The notes beneath the pieces were generated by a model, which was not told the DNA's origin, searched no databases, and was given only the letters and a program-made list of their open reading frames with translations. From Thamnaconus septentrionalis (lineage: Eukaryota > Chordata > Actinopteri > Tetraodontiformes > Monacanthidae), in the NCBI GenBank assembly GCA_009823395.1, contig CM020504.1, forward strand, positions 21,327,540 through 21,391,539: a stretch of 64,000 bases of DNA, in the 5' to 3' direction. Position numbers and translations under genes: made by a program. Below are positions 32,030 through 45,900 of the stretch, one piece after another; within the stretch, counting starts at the first letter, position 1, and each line of letters begins with the position of its first letter.

Positions 32030-35000
32030 TTTGTGCGTATGTTTTTCCATTTTCTGCAGGCGGGAATAAGCTGAAGGGGCAGCTTTTCCGCCTGGACTGG
32101 GTGTGGATCTCCCTGGAGAAGGAGTACTACGTGGTGGACGAAGAAGACAAGTTCCTGGAGGTCATTGTGCGGCGCAGAGGATTCCTGGGAGAGACGTCGT
32201 TCATCGGTCAGTACACTCGTCTTTTCTTTTCTGTCTCCACCTCTCAGATGGGGAGGCCAGGCCGCCGGACGGATGGCGGCGAGGTCGAGGAAAAATAGAA
32301 TCACAGTCATTTGAGATCAGATGGTTTAATCAGCCTGAGGTCGTGCTTGAATTACCATGGCATGAATCATTCAAGGTTTAAGGTGACTCTCTTTTCCCCT
32401 GTGGAGCAATTTAATTCACAGCCAGCGGTGAGAAAACAGACAGGAAGCGGAGCACACAGGCGTTGCCGACACGAGTTGTATGAGAGCGTTCTTTAAAACA
32501 TGTTTCTCGCACAGTCGCACTTAATATCATAGCACGTAAAGGCACAAGCACCAATTAGCCGTTGACTACAAGCAGCCGTGGGATCGTGGAGGCGCTCAGA
32601 CTTGAAGTTTTTGTGTTTTGCCTCGTTAAGAATATTTTACAAGTTGCACTTCTGTTAAAAATATTTTCATCATAACTCGACATCGGTCCTTCTTTTAACC
32701 TACAAAAATTGTCTACAAAATATATGCACAAATGTTAAAGTACCCATATGATGAAAAATGGGACTCAACCATGTTTTCTAGACTATGCTGCTTTCTTTTT
32801 TTCAGCCCAAGCCTAATCTGAGACTGAGGCCAAACTGCAGCGTAACGAGATTTATCCTCCAAGCCCGATTAATTGTTCTTGGCCTTGAGTTATTTAAGAG
32901 CTTGCGACAAAAAAAGAGATAAAAATACTTTTTCTGAGTCTGAATCTACTCATTTTGGCCGAGGAAGGTTTCCTTTGCTTCTAACTCCACCAGAGAAACA
33001 AAGAATGATTTGAAGGTTGATCAAGCAGCAAAGCACTCATTGAAAATTCTTTTCAATGAGTGCTTTATTTTTCAAGGTGAATGCATAATCAGTCACGGTG
33101 AGGAAGAAATCACAACAAAAAGCAATATAAACATGCTCCATTGTCTGTGTATCCACATTGACAATTCACCCCCCAAAAAAAAAAAAAAAAAAAAAATAGC
33201 CAACTGTTGTGATCATTGAAGTTATTGTGATTCCGACGGCATTTGCAGCGCAATCGAGGCAATTTGACTCCAGAGCAGATTCGACTCTGACACTTTAGAG
33301 TACAATTTCTGATACAGAGGAGATTTTTCAGCCTTTTGCGGCTGCAGAACGCACACAAAAAAAGAGCCAGTCGATGGGCGACGGTGCGAGTGGCTGCGTG
33401 CGACGGTGAGTGTGGACGAGTTCAACGCGTCGCTCTCGTCTCAGAAGTACCGTGAGATGACATTCAAGTTCAAGATCAATACAGATATGGATTCGCTGTT
33501 CTGGATGGGGTGGGGAGGAGGAGTGAGGGTTCCACACGCCATCAAATTTGCCAGACATGCTGATGAAAGTTTCGGGGAGGGAAGCTTTCTCTCCTCGTCC
33601 TCTCGGTGACGACGGAAGAAAGCCGCTTTTATGTGTCATTTCGGATCAGAGCCGCTCTCCAAATGCAGCTTATTGTCACTTTAAAGTCGTTGTTCATCTG
33701 CATACGACTCTGGTGAAATGTCCTCGCAGTTGCAGCTGCAGCTGTTCTCCAGAACAGAGTTTTTTCTTTCTTTCTTTTTGGAAAGTCAAACATCCAGCCA
33801 GCTCGCGCGCTTCATTTTTCACGCTTCAAATTTGAGTGTCAGCGCAGGTTTGAGGGATCACGGCGACGACGTCGTCCCAGTTTGCTCTCTCGCAGCTGCG
33901 ACTTTGTCACGCTTCGGCTTCCTTCCAGCCAGCAAGGAGCACTCACTCTAAGCTCTTCCCCACCGCTCATCATCATCCTGAGCCCCGTTAATCTTCAGGT
34001 CAGGTGTTAGCATCACACGGAGGCAGTTTATGTTGGCTTAAAGACTTTATCTACCTGTATGTACGCTGCGACTCCGGCTGCTCCGGCAGATTTGGAGTGT
34101 TTGCAAAAACATAAACTCCTTCCGCATTCGGGGCCGTATTCACCAAATGAGTTGGAGCACACCAGTGATTGTGCATCTAGTTCATCGATGCCAAGTAGCG
34201 ACTCTCTCTGCCGCGCTGCCAGAAATGAGGTCTTATACATGCGTTCAGAGGAAAAACAGCCCATATTTATGTAAATGACCACAATGGCAAATTCAAGATC
34301 GGCACTGTGTGCCACACACACTTGCGCTGAAGTGTTCCGCACTTCCGTGTGGGGATGTAAAATTGCCGTCATGGCAACACTGCTGCGATGGTGCGGCCGT
34401 GATGTGATCGTGACAACAGTGGTTCTTTTGTGAGACAAAGACGCCGCAATGCCGAGCACGCCTGTAGGTGAGCGCGTTTGCGTCGACACGACTGGGTGCA
34501 TTTGTGCATTTATATGGCCAGCGTGTATCCGCTCAGGCAATAATGATGAAATATAGTCTAGTTTGGGGCAACGCAGACTGAAAAATTGTACGTGCTAAAA
34601 GTTTTCTAATAACTTTCATAGATTTCAATTTGCTGGGCGAGTGAACAGGCGAGCGCAGCAAATGAACCAGTAATAGAGTGGGGGGGGCTCAGGTGGACAA
34701 ATAGGTGGGATACAACACAACCCCGTGGGGAACGCAGTCACAATAATGTTTTCTTGGATTGATATTTGTTGGGCTCCTCTTTTAAGACGAGCTGAGTTTT
34801 TAAATGAGATCTGGCCGGGAGTCAGCGTGGTTGGCGCTCTGTTTACTCATTTCATTTGACTTCAGCTTAAGCCTGAAACATTTACGGTATGTTTGCCTTC
34901 ACCGCAGAGCCTGGCTTTTTAGTGAAGGTCCAGTGAAATTGAGAACATCCGTCTTGAAAAAGCCTATGAGCTCCTGAACAATGGTGGTTACTGCCTACTG

Positions 35001-36880
35001 GCTTTTCAGCTCTTATTAAAAGAGAATGTGTTGTGTGAACGCCAGGAAAAATAATCTGTACATTTTGAAAACTGATCCTTATTAAATAAACAATAAACAA
35101 CAATAAATAAGAGTAAAAAAAACAATGTATTTATCTATTTATTTTTTAAATCACCTACCTGACTTCAGCGAGTTGAAGTTTAAGAGTTTGGTTTAAAAAC
35201 AAAAACAAGGTGTTGTCCTGTTTAATTGAAGGACTCTGATTGGTCCATCTTGAATGTGACAGCTTTATCCAATCACCTTTAGAAGATTTTTTTTTCTTTT
35301 TAAATGGTTCACCGCTGCCTCTACTGCCTCTTTTCCCCATGGAAATGCAAATCAATTCAGCGGATTTGCAAACATTGTGTGGCGTGTCAGCTGTTTCCTG
35401 TTTAATGTTGCCAGTGCTCATTTTCATCATCATCAGCTACATCACCCCACCATGAGGTAGCTTGTGTGGCCGTCTCGTCGCCACCAATGGTCTTTCAGAG
35501 GGGGTGGTTGGAAGTTGGGTTTTGTCAGACGCCGGCCGACCACTGCGAGGCCCAGCTGATGAAATGAGGCTGCCGCGGCGCCTGGCAACAGCAGAAGGGG
35601 AAGAGGCGCTCGCCGCACGCGCTCCGTCGCAGCGGGACATGCAGGTGGAGTGAGGACGAGTGGCGGAGGAGGAACAGCAGAGGCGAGAACCAGGTTCAAA
35701 GACGGCGTCGACAGGCAAAGCTGAGGAGGAACAACGGGGGCGGAGAGCCGGACAATCAGAGCGGAAAACCCTCTTTTTCTTGCTCCAGATTAAAACTCAA
35801 ACTTTGTGTTTAAAAGTGAGAGGAGAAGACGAGGAAGAAGAAGAAGAAGAAGAAGAAGAAGAAGAAAACATGAGCAGGATATCAACATCCGCCTTCACTC
35901 TCCGTGACAGTCTGCCCTCCTCCTCCTCCTCCTCCTCCTCCTCTTCATCCACCTCCATGTCCACCTCCACCGCAGCGTCTTCCTCTGATTGAGGCTCTGA
36001 CGCCCCCCACCCCGCTCCCGATCTGACATTGTCCGTCTAACTTGTCAGCTCACTTAACCTGTCTCACCTCATTCCTCTCCCCATCCGTTATCTTCCTCCC
36101 GCACCTCATTTTGCAGCTCTCCTTTTGCTCCCACCTCCACCCACCTCCACCCCTCCCCCCATCCCAACCTGCCTTTCCCCCATCAAAGAAAGATGCCACT
36201 GTTCCCACATCGCCGCTGCACTCACTTCACAGCCCCGAGATCTGTTGCCTTGGCTGTCTTACATCCTCCCTGCGCTTGTCACTCATCTTCAAAATAAATA
36301 ATTGAATAAATGAAAGAATGAGTTGCGTGTGCCCCGTGCGTTTCGACACCGGATTCTGTTTTTGTCACCTGGCACAGCTGCTGGATCGCTCAGGCTTCAC
36401 CTCTCAGATCAAGCTCATCCATCTTGCTGACCTCCAGTGTGGAGCGTTTTTCAGTCACTCTTCAAAATCGTCATATTTCTCAATTCACAAATCCCTTGAT
36501 CGATCGATTTATTTAAATCAATGTTTTTTTAATTTATTCATTTATGTTTCAAGCCAACTCCTTGCAGACTCCTTCCCGCTCCCTGATGGTGCGCTCTCCC
36601 TTTGCTTTGTTCATTATGTCCTGTGGGATGAACTGCAGCCAAATTATTGTTGTCATTAAGGCTGGATAGAGCTGTCAGTTCAAGTCTCCAGGGAAGAACA
36701 GGGTCCTTGTGGCCTCCTGGACGTCTTTTCTACTCCTTCAGCTGTCTCGATGTTCAAAGGGCCATTATAGTTTTAATAGCTCATGTGTGAATATCCTATT
36801 TTTGAAGAATTCACAGCACAGCAGAAAATAAGGCAAGCTGACGGCAATAAACATAGTTTTAGTGTAGTTTGCAAGCATCC

Positions 36881-36979
<99 letters not shown>

Positions 36980-39900
36980 CATAAACACAAGGGACTGTTG
37001 CTCTGAGCAGATCAAACAGCCCTGGGTGGATATATCTCCACCTGCTGAGAAGGAACCCCGCTGCGACCCCGCTGTGAGGAACGTCTCTTTTTCCCCCCCC
37101 GGAGTTCAGTCAGAGTGGCACAAATGAGGCTCCGCCCCTTCGTAGATCAATCCCTGGGAGGGAGGGTCTCACTTACACGCGTACATTTGATGGTAATCAA
37201 CTTATCACCGGCGTGCGAGGGGTAATCAATAGACCTGCAGCGAAGACACTTTTGTCATCTCGCCGAAAGTCGAGGTACGATTATTTCACTCGGTGTCAAG
37301 TCGGTGCACGTTCATGGAAATTGCCAGGCAGGTGGTGCTGCGGTTGACACCCTGCAAATGCAGCTGTAAAAAAAAAATTGTAGGGGTGGGGACTTTAAAA
37401 GCATGTTTATGGAAATTGCTAGTTAGGCACAAGGATCCATACTGTGCAAACTACACCACACCAATGTTTGCAACTCTTGGAATTTACTGGATTAATTGTC
37501 TTTGTTGGCGACACGGTGGCGCAGTGGTTAGCGCTGCCGCCTCACAGCAAGAAGGTCGTGGGTTCGATTCTGGGGCCCGGGCCTGGGACCTTTCTGTGTG
37601 GAGTTTGCATGTTCTCCTTGTGTCTGCGTGGGTTCTCTCCGGGTTCTCCGGCTTCCTCCCACACTCCAAAAACATGCATGTGAGGTCAATTGAACATTCT
37701 AAATTGTCCGTAGGTGTGCATGTGAGTGTGAATGGTTGTTTGTCTCTATGTGGCCCTGCGATGAACTGGCGACTTGTCCAGGGTGTCACCCTGCCTTCGC
37801 CCTATGACAGCTGGGAGAGGCTCCAGCAGACCCCCGTGACCCTGAACAGGAATAAGCGGGCATAGAAGATGAATGAATGAATGAATGAATGAATGAATAA
37901 TTGTCTTTGAAGTCACTTGAAGTCATCATGAACATCATTCATCACTAATCAGTGCTGATGATTCATGCGATTATTCATGTCACGTGTCATGATGGCATGA
38001 TGTTTCACAGTGACAGTGATCACTTTATGTGTGTGTATCCCTAAATTTGAGAAAGAATGAACGTTGGTTCACTTTATAAATGAAGGTGATTGATGAACAC
38101 TTAACATTATTGTAAATAAATAAATCATTTATGTAGTTTCATGACACGTCTGATGTACTCTAGTGCTGGTTTTTGCTGAACAGAACATCCATTTAAAGAT
38201 GCATGCAGCAAAACACCAAGAACGTGTTTATTTTAGACTGACGTTCAATTTCTTTTCCCTGGGAAAAAAGCTTGACCCATGTCAAACTAATTGCTTGCCT
38301 CCAGTTGTCCCAAGTCCTGTATTTCATATTTTTTGCAGCAAGAAGTTCAAAAGGCTCTGGAGGAGCATTTGTGTTGCGCTAGCGTGGTTGCGGCGAGCGG
38401 CTCCTTCCCTTCTACCTGAGAAGAAAGGCCGAGGAAATTAGAAAGCTGCGATAACAATGCAGTGCCGTTTGTGTCTGGTTGTTGGCGGCAGAGAAGTTAA
38501 TGAGAGTTTTATATTAAACTTGCTGCGGGTCAAATGTGCATCGATTCAAGTGACCCTCGTAGGAAGAAAAAAATGCTAATTCTGGTGGAAACCATTGGCT
38601 GGACTTGAACAATGTTTTTTGGTGTCCAGCTAAAATTTTCATACAAATTCAACTATGTCTTTGTGCCCCAAAAATATTAATACATTCCCCCTGGCTTCCA
38701 GGCTCATTTTTCCAACCTTTTTTGGGGGTGAAATGATAATCAGGAAGCGTCATGACTGGTTTCACATTCGCGTCCCTATACTGGATTCTGCTCATCTTAA
38801 ATTTTCCACACAATGCTCACCTCTCAAATGTGGCTGCGCGTACGATGGAACTCGTCCTCTCTTATCCGCATGTGTTTGTCATCTACTTTCTGTCTCTGTG
38901 TGAAGGCTTTGAAAAGGAAATGGAGAACAAACTTTTTTTTCCTCCCTCCTTTACTGGCGTGTGCGCCGACACAGCTGCGGAGCTGCGTTTGTTCACACAC
39001 AGCAATTATCAGCGCCGCATTTTCGAGCGTGTGCATTGTGTCGCCTGGTCCTTTGCCATCCTGATTGTCTTGTTTAGTGGGAAATAAAGACGTGTTGGTG
39101 GCATTAATTGTTGGATGGTTTGTCGCACTGCAGGATAACTAGAAACCCGTTATTGGCGAAAGAACCAGTTGGATGGAAAAAAAAAAGACACACATAAACG
39201 CACAGCATGGGTGAGGAGGGTGGAGGAGGTGGTGGTGGTGGGAGAGGATGGGAGGGCGGTGGCGGGCTTCACGGCAGCTAATCCATCCCGCCGAGGACGA
39301 ACATTCTTATTTAAACGCCTCAGTCTCAAATTCATTTCACGCGCTCCCGAGGCTCCGTGAGTGATCAGTGAAGGAAAATAAGACACAACACTCGGTTCCT
39401 CACCGCCGCCTGAGCAACATTAAAGGGTGTGAATATCTAATCTCCCTTTCATCTGCGCTTCTTCTCCTGCCTGTCACCTTCCCCCGGCCGCCTTCTTTGT
39501 TTGTCTTTGTCTTCTTTTTTTCTGTGTCTTTCTTTCTTTTTTTAATCATGCTGCCTTTTTTTCCCCTCTTCCTCTTCTGTCCCGACACGTGTCAAACTGT
39601 CACCGACTCTCAGGCATTGGCACCGAGGACGGCAGTGCGAAGACGGATGAGGACTTTAAGGGAAAGTCCCAGCGACAGGTCCAGTTCAACCCGGGACAGA
39701 CCAAGGCCACGTGGCGGGTCCGCATACTGGCGGACGGGAAGTACGAGCAGGCCGAGACCTTCCAGATTCTGCTGTCAGAGCCGGTGATGGGAGTGATGGA
39801 GTTCCCGTCCACCGCCACGGTGGAGATCCTGGATCCAAGTGACGGTCAGTGAGCAACAGCAGTAGAACACATTTTGTTGTTTCATTTATTTAGATATTGC

Positions 39901-42900
39901 TGTGGTAAGAACGAGCATAACTGCAAATCATTGCAAATCAATTGTATTTCATCAAATTGGATTTAGACTCTGCTTGTATCCAACGACGTGCTTCTTTAAA
40001 TGAAAATTTGTTTTAAATTGAATTTATATTTGCAAATGAGTCAAGGCAAACTAAGAGACCAATGTTTATGAATAACAAAATCGTGTTGAGAGTGTGGGGT
40101 TTTTGTCATCTTTTTTTTCCCCAATGTTTTCCACCAGTAACATGATATGATGTCACAAAGGGCGCTGTTTGTCAGTAACTCTAACTCCTCTAGCCATTGA
40201 AGGACAACCAGCCCAGCCAGATGTTGCTGCCATAGCCTTGTTTTTGTTCCAAAACACATGGAAAGTAAAGTGTCAGTTTCATCCAGAAGCTAAAACATTG
40301 TGTTTTTAACAGAGGCTTGCAAACAGCGGGCTAAATGTGCTGCTTCCTGGAGATCTGTGGAGCTTCTTTTTTTTTTTCAATCTTAGTTGTGCAAGATTAA
40401 AAACAAAGATCTGGAGACTTAATGATATGCGACCTTTAAAGTCTGATTGTATAGCTTGATAAATAGAAACGCAACATGTTAGCACAGCTGCTCTGAAGAG
40501 ACAGGTGCTGATGGCTGTAAATGCAAGTGAACGCAACATGTACAACAAATCCATTTATAAACCACAGGGAAAAAAAGAAAAGCTCTGCTACTCAGGTGCA
40601 GCTCCGATAGCTGACAGACACACTCACAGTGAAAGTACACAAAGCCTTCCTGCTCGTCACATCTGTTGTGTGGGACGTCAATCACACTGACACACACACA
40701 CACACACACACACACAGACTGTTTACACAAACGTCACAGCGCAGTTTCAACCTCGGGCAAAACAAAAAAAGAAATGTCACATGATGTGAGTATAGATTTA
40801 TTTTAAGGATGGAGATCATATTACAAGGATGTTTATTTATTCATTCATTTTCTATCGGAGGCAGACTGAACACTGATCTCTGCTGTTCAGAGCGAGTGGA
40901 GATGAATCAGACCTTAATCTTTAGGACGGAAAAGAGTGCCATGGATATCTTATGAATTGCAAATTCCATACAGAGAACCGTTTGCTTTCTCTCCTAAACA
41001 CTTTATAACAGTTTATCTGCCACGTTCGCTCCCCTAGTTTGCCGTCCCTGCGCCTGCAAATTGAATCGTAAATGGAATATTGAGCAGCGTGATGAACTGG
41101 CGGAGGCGCTCCGTCAGGGCCACATTTATTCTCCAGCAAGCTTTTTACATCTAGTTAGTCAGACGCATGGCTGCCGCCGCTGCTGCTGCTGCTGCTGCCG
41201 CCACCGCTGCCGCTGCTGCTGCTGCTGCTGCCGCTGCTCTGTGCCACATTTTTTTCCCCGTGTAATTAGAAAATGTTGCGGCCGAACCTCCGTCACAGCA
41301 GCGAGCAACAACAGCAAACAGCTGCCGCGGCCGCCTCCTTATTTGTCTGCTCACTGGCGTCCGTTTCTCACTCTGCCCTGACGCCTCCCCTCCGTCTCCC
41401 CCTCACACACTCACTCCTCGATCCGTCGTCCCCGGTGGGTTAATTACGGCGCGTGGGCGCAGGGCAGGGACTGTTTTGTTTTCTGTCATCTCCGGGGATT
41501 GCCTAATGTGACAGAGACGTGCCACTCCGCTCTCTAATGGGCTCGAGCCATGATTGTGGTTTTAGCCGCACTCCGGCTTCTTTCCCCTCTCTAATGATGA
41601 AAACCGGCTTTGTGTGCTCTGCTGCAAAGCCAAGAGATTCCCTGCTCCGGGAGGACGCGTCGGGGAGGTTCATCGCTTTGGGGGAGGAGAGCCGATTGCT
41701 GAGTTTCGTCCAAAAAGTGCAGAGGAAAAAAAAAAAAAACTGAGGGACAAAACAAACTGGGTTTATACCAGCAGCATGGAGGTCTTGGTGCTTTCTTTAT
41801 TCTTTATTCTTTATCGCGTCATTGTCACAGTGAGAGTTCGACTGCAGCCTGTCAACTCTCTCTGTGCTATCTGGACGCCCTTTTAATCCTTTAATATGCA
41901 AACTTCTTAACTGGATAACTTTGGAATGCATTGTATTGCCATGCCAAACTTCTGAAACAAGCACAATTAAAATTCAGTAAATAATCATCGTTTGTTTGTG
42001 GTCAGGATTTCAAGGCCCCACGTCAAGCAAAATGTACTTTCTGAAAAGAATATTGATCTCTTGCATGCCAGTGAACTCCCCAGAGATGAGAAAAATCCAA
42101 CCTTTTCTTTTTGTTAGCTGCTTCACATTTCAGAAAATGTACAGTGAAACAACGTTTTGGAAATCAGTCCTTTGTGATGTCACAAAGTGCACTTATACTA
42201 CTTAAAGGTTATAGTGACAGCGACCAGATTGTCACCAAGGTGACCTTGTACGTGAGGTTACAACGAAGCATCGCTGTTCTCAGGCAGCTAAACCCCATTT
42301 TGTAAATGTTCACTTTTCTAAACATCTCTTGCTTCTTTTGTTTGCTTTTTGTTGTTGTTATTTTGCGGGGGGTTGGGAGGTTGGCTGTTCCACTGGCGTC
42401 TGGCATGAAAAATTAAGGTCTGAAAATGGCTCCATGCTACAATCATTTGTACTGTCGCTGCAAACAAAAACTCAGTGGTAGAGAGAGAGATCGCCTGGTT
42501 TTACTTCCCGCAAACTGTTTGACGTGACTCACATATCATCCAATCCTGGCGGCGACAGATGATGAAGGCTGTTGACTGATTGCTGGATGCACTGAGGCTC
42601 GTCCTGCCACGTGTGAAATGATACATTTGTTTTTGTTGCGTTGATGCTATCAGAGCGATCACTTAGTGCATTTTGCGACGGGTCACCCCACTAAACGATG
42701 AACTGTTTTCGCTCGCCGTTTGCAGGAACGGTAAAGCCACAGCTGCATTTTGAGTGCATCCAAATTTTAAGAGCTGTTTTTGGATATGAAAACTCTCTTG
42801 GTTAATGTAGGGCACATCATCATACAGGGCACTGCTTCCTGTGCTTCCTGTGCTTCCTGGCAGGCAGTTTGATTTGGTTTTTTTGCATTTATAGATGTGT

Positions 42901-45900
42901 TTTAGGCTCTTAACAGATGGGCATGAACTATTTTCACACAATGGTTAGAATGGAGTACAATGCTCAACGGAGAGTTGGTATCTGCATCCATAGAATATTT
43001 ATGATATTATCAATAATAGAGGGAGCCTGGGCGTAAACATTAGAGCAAAACGCATTTTCCTCTGGACTCACATTTGGAAGAGAAACATGCAGCTACTACT
43101 TTTTACACACTGGAAGCACCTGCTCTTGTTAAAGGGCACTTTTGTAATTTATTTTCTCCATGAATCTTTCAAAAGAGACCATGTGTTTCCTCCCCAAGGT
43201 GAACTTGAACCCACTTGGCTGAGAGTTTTTGCTTCCCGCCCCTAAACCCCCCTGAAACTCAAGCAGATTTCAGGGTGCAAAGGGTGAGGTGAGATGTGGA
43301 AGAAGAGGTGCTATATAGGTGTGGAGAGGAGGTTGTGAGGGGAGAAAATCAGGGCGTAACGCTGTGTGCGTGTGTGCAATAAGTAAGCAGGGGAGCCCGG
43401 TTGCACCGAGGAGCGACAGATTGTGGGCAGTGACAAAAAAGACAAATTGACAAGAATGCAGATGACTGAGGAAACTATTTAAGGAAAGTTGCACCGGGGG
43501 AAGATGGAAAATTGGATGCCTGCTGTCTGGAAATTTTTTCATGTCCATTACTTTGCTGCACCGAGCAATCTGAGGTGTTGATTTTTGATTTTTTTTTTTT
43601 TTTTCTTTGTCCTGCTGAATTGGGAGTTTATTTCTGAATCCAAAAACCAGTCCCGGTTTCACACTGTGGCGTCTTGCCACTGTAAGACCACTTCTTGTTG
43701 CACAGACGCCCACAAGTGTCTTTTATCCCTTTTCTCGTCTTTCCCCGTCCAGTCAAAGGAGTCACGAGCTGAGCTGGGATGATCTGACGCTCCGACCACT
43801 CCTTTGTATTTATATTGGTCCCTGTGCGTCAGATAGAAGGGGAGGAAACACACACACACACACACACACACAAATGCTGCAACATTTATTGTTCCTATCA
43901 CTCCGGAGACTCCTTTGCTTTGATAGATGGCGCTTTCAGCTGCTCTCAGTTTTCCTCTCAATCACAAACGCCTCTCAGAGGCGTGGAGGGAAGAGAGAAA
44001 AAAATATATATAAGAGCGACGGTGTCGCTGACCCCTCCGTGTCGAGAGGAGTGGATGTGTAAAACTGCCGGCTGATTCGGCGTGAGAAGCTTGCATGTGT
44101 AATTGAGTGCGACACACCAGGCGGCGAGGAAGAACTTCCGGAGGGGTCCCTTTGAAGAGCACCTCTGGTTGCTTCAAAACCGAGAGCTGCGATGGAGAGT
44201 TATTTTCGAATATAATAAGCGCACTGCAGGACCTCAACTTCAATAGTCTCTGAATAAAAAAGTGTCAGAGACAGAACAAAAGCCTGCATTGGTCCTTGAT
44301 GGCCTAATGTAGTGTGCTTTCTTTCCCTTCCCTTTTTTTTTGGACATTATTATGCATATCATTACCCTTTTCTCTTCCCGTCTTTTCTCTTTGCGGTCTG
44401 ACCCCCTCCTTCTCTTCTCCTCCGCACAGAGTCGACAGTGTTTTTTCCTGAACAGATCCACTCAGTGGAGGAAGATGTGGGAGAGCTTTTCATCCCGGTA
44501 CACCGCAGCGGAGACATCAGCCAGGAGCTCATGGTGGTCTGCTACACTCAGCAGGGTACGGACGAGTCTCTCTTCCACCTCATCTAACACGTTTGCCCTC
44601 GGTGCACTTGCCATGCATGCAGCCTCCCCGGTCAGACTGATGGTGTCCGAGAGGTTATTTCATTTTATTTTCATCTGACCTCCAACATATCTAAAGGGCC
44701 AGGGAGTCAAGCATTTCAAAGGGACCTATTAGCATGAGACGGAAGACAAATAAGTATCTTTTCAATTGAAATCGCTCAATAATCAGGTACTACTCTTTCT
44801 AGTTGTACTGTGTCTACATGCTTCGACAGCAACAACCGCATTGTTTGTCAGGCATGTTCTCATCAAAGATGCTGGCAAGTCTTGCACCTTGGACTCTTAA
44901 TGTTTCTTAACATGAGTGTGAAACAAGTGCAACAGAATCCAAGGACATTAGCTTAAATTTACATGTGGACCGTACAGAACTTCTTACTCTGGAATGCGGT
45001 AGCGCTTTTGGCAGCGTGCTAATGCATATTGATGCGCATGCCGGGGTGTCAGCTGCACAGCCCAGCACCTTTGGCAGCACGTCAGCGATCCTGCTTAAAA
45101 CACAGGCAAAGAGAGAGACAGCAGCGAGAGTTCGCACCGTATTTGCATTTTACTTTATTTATTTTTTTAACATATGTGGGGACGCAGCATATGTTCAGGA
45201 GCATCACATTAAGTTGTTAACTAATTTGCAAGTTCCACAGGCATTTATCCGTATAATTAAGAGGCTTCCAGGAAGCCTCCGATCCCTCTGTCGATCAGCC
45301 TGAGCGGCTTTCATTTAACTGCCGCCGGGAGGTGAAAAGTTTTTATAAAAAGGAATCTTCTCCTCGTGTCGCTAAATGCCAATGGATTCAGACAAAACGT
45401 GAAAGGATTATGCATACACTGATTAGCCTAATGAAGGCATTATTGTTAAATGTCAAAAGGCTGCGGCGGCTGCAGCGCAGGTTTGATGTTGAGAGGATGC
45501 GCTGGGAGGATCGGTCCTCTTTGTGTTGCGGTATTAAAACTAATCCGCTAAACTCGCCTGTGGATCTGGCTGTTATTAAAGGTCAAACTTGGCATAAAGA
45601 ATGATGCTTCGTGTTTCCCAACAGCTCTTACATATTTAAAAAAAATGATTGAAATCCATGCCTTTAAAGGGATCATCCATTCAAAAATGAAATTTGCCCC
45701 ATGCACAGTACTTTTGTTTTTTTAGTTCCCCAGAGGCATAAATTCCACCTGATGTTGTTAAGTCTACTTTGTCTTGAAATGGCAACATCGAAGAGTTCGC
45801 ATTAAAATACTCGCATTAAGATTTTTTTATTATTTTTTTTTCATTTTGCAATTTGCATTGCATCTTCCAGACACCACGCAAGTAGTAAGCAGGCAGGGTT

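Larger units (their letters stand above)
21319..32059 (+). other. frem2: frem2 intron 2 (10.7 kb, largest)
   Basis: This is the longest intron, with many simple repeats: CA runs near 27357, 29508, 30426 and 31178; GT runs at 29385 and 31849; a CCTG run at 28079; a long CCTT tract at 28342; a GGA run at 31346; and a GATT run at 31998. No coding exon was convincing. Large early introns often hold enhancers, but I cannot show one here. Confidence 0.8.
32207..39613 (+). other. frem2: frem2 intron 3 (7.4 kb)
   Basis: The intron holds a perfect hairpin (33030-33066), GAA (35831-35866) and GT (36883-36978) microsatellites and a full-length-looking SINE (37505-37897). Open frames in it match no protein I recognise. 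Confidence 0.8.

Noticed and set aside
33406..33609. Open frame with protein-like text ([20 protein letters not shown]) in intron 3
   Set aside because: It matches no family I know, lacks clear splice sites, and frem2 exons 3 and 4 join in phase without it.
37510..37580. tRNA-like A and B boxes
   Set aside because: They belong to the SINE head; the sequence does not continue as a tRNA and is followed by SINE body and tail.
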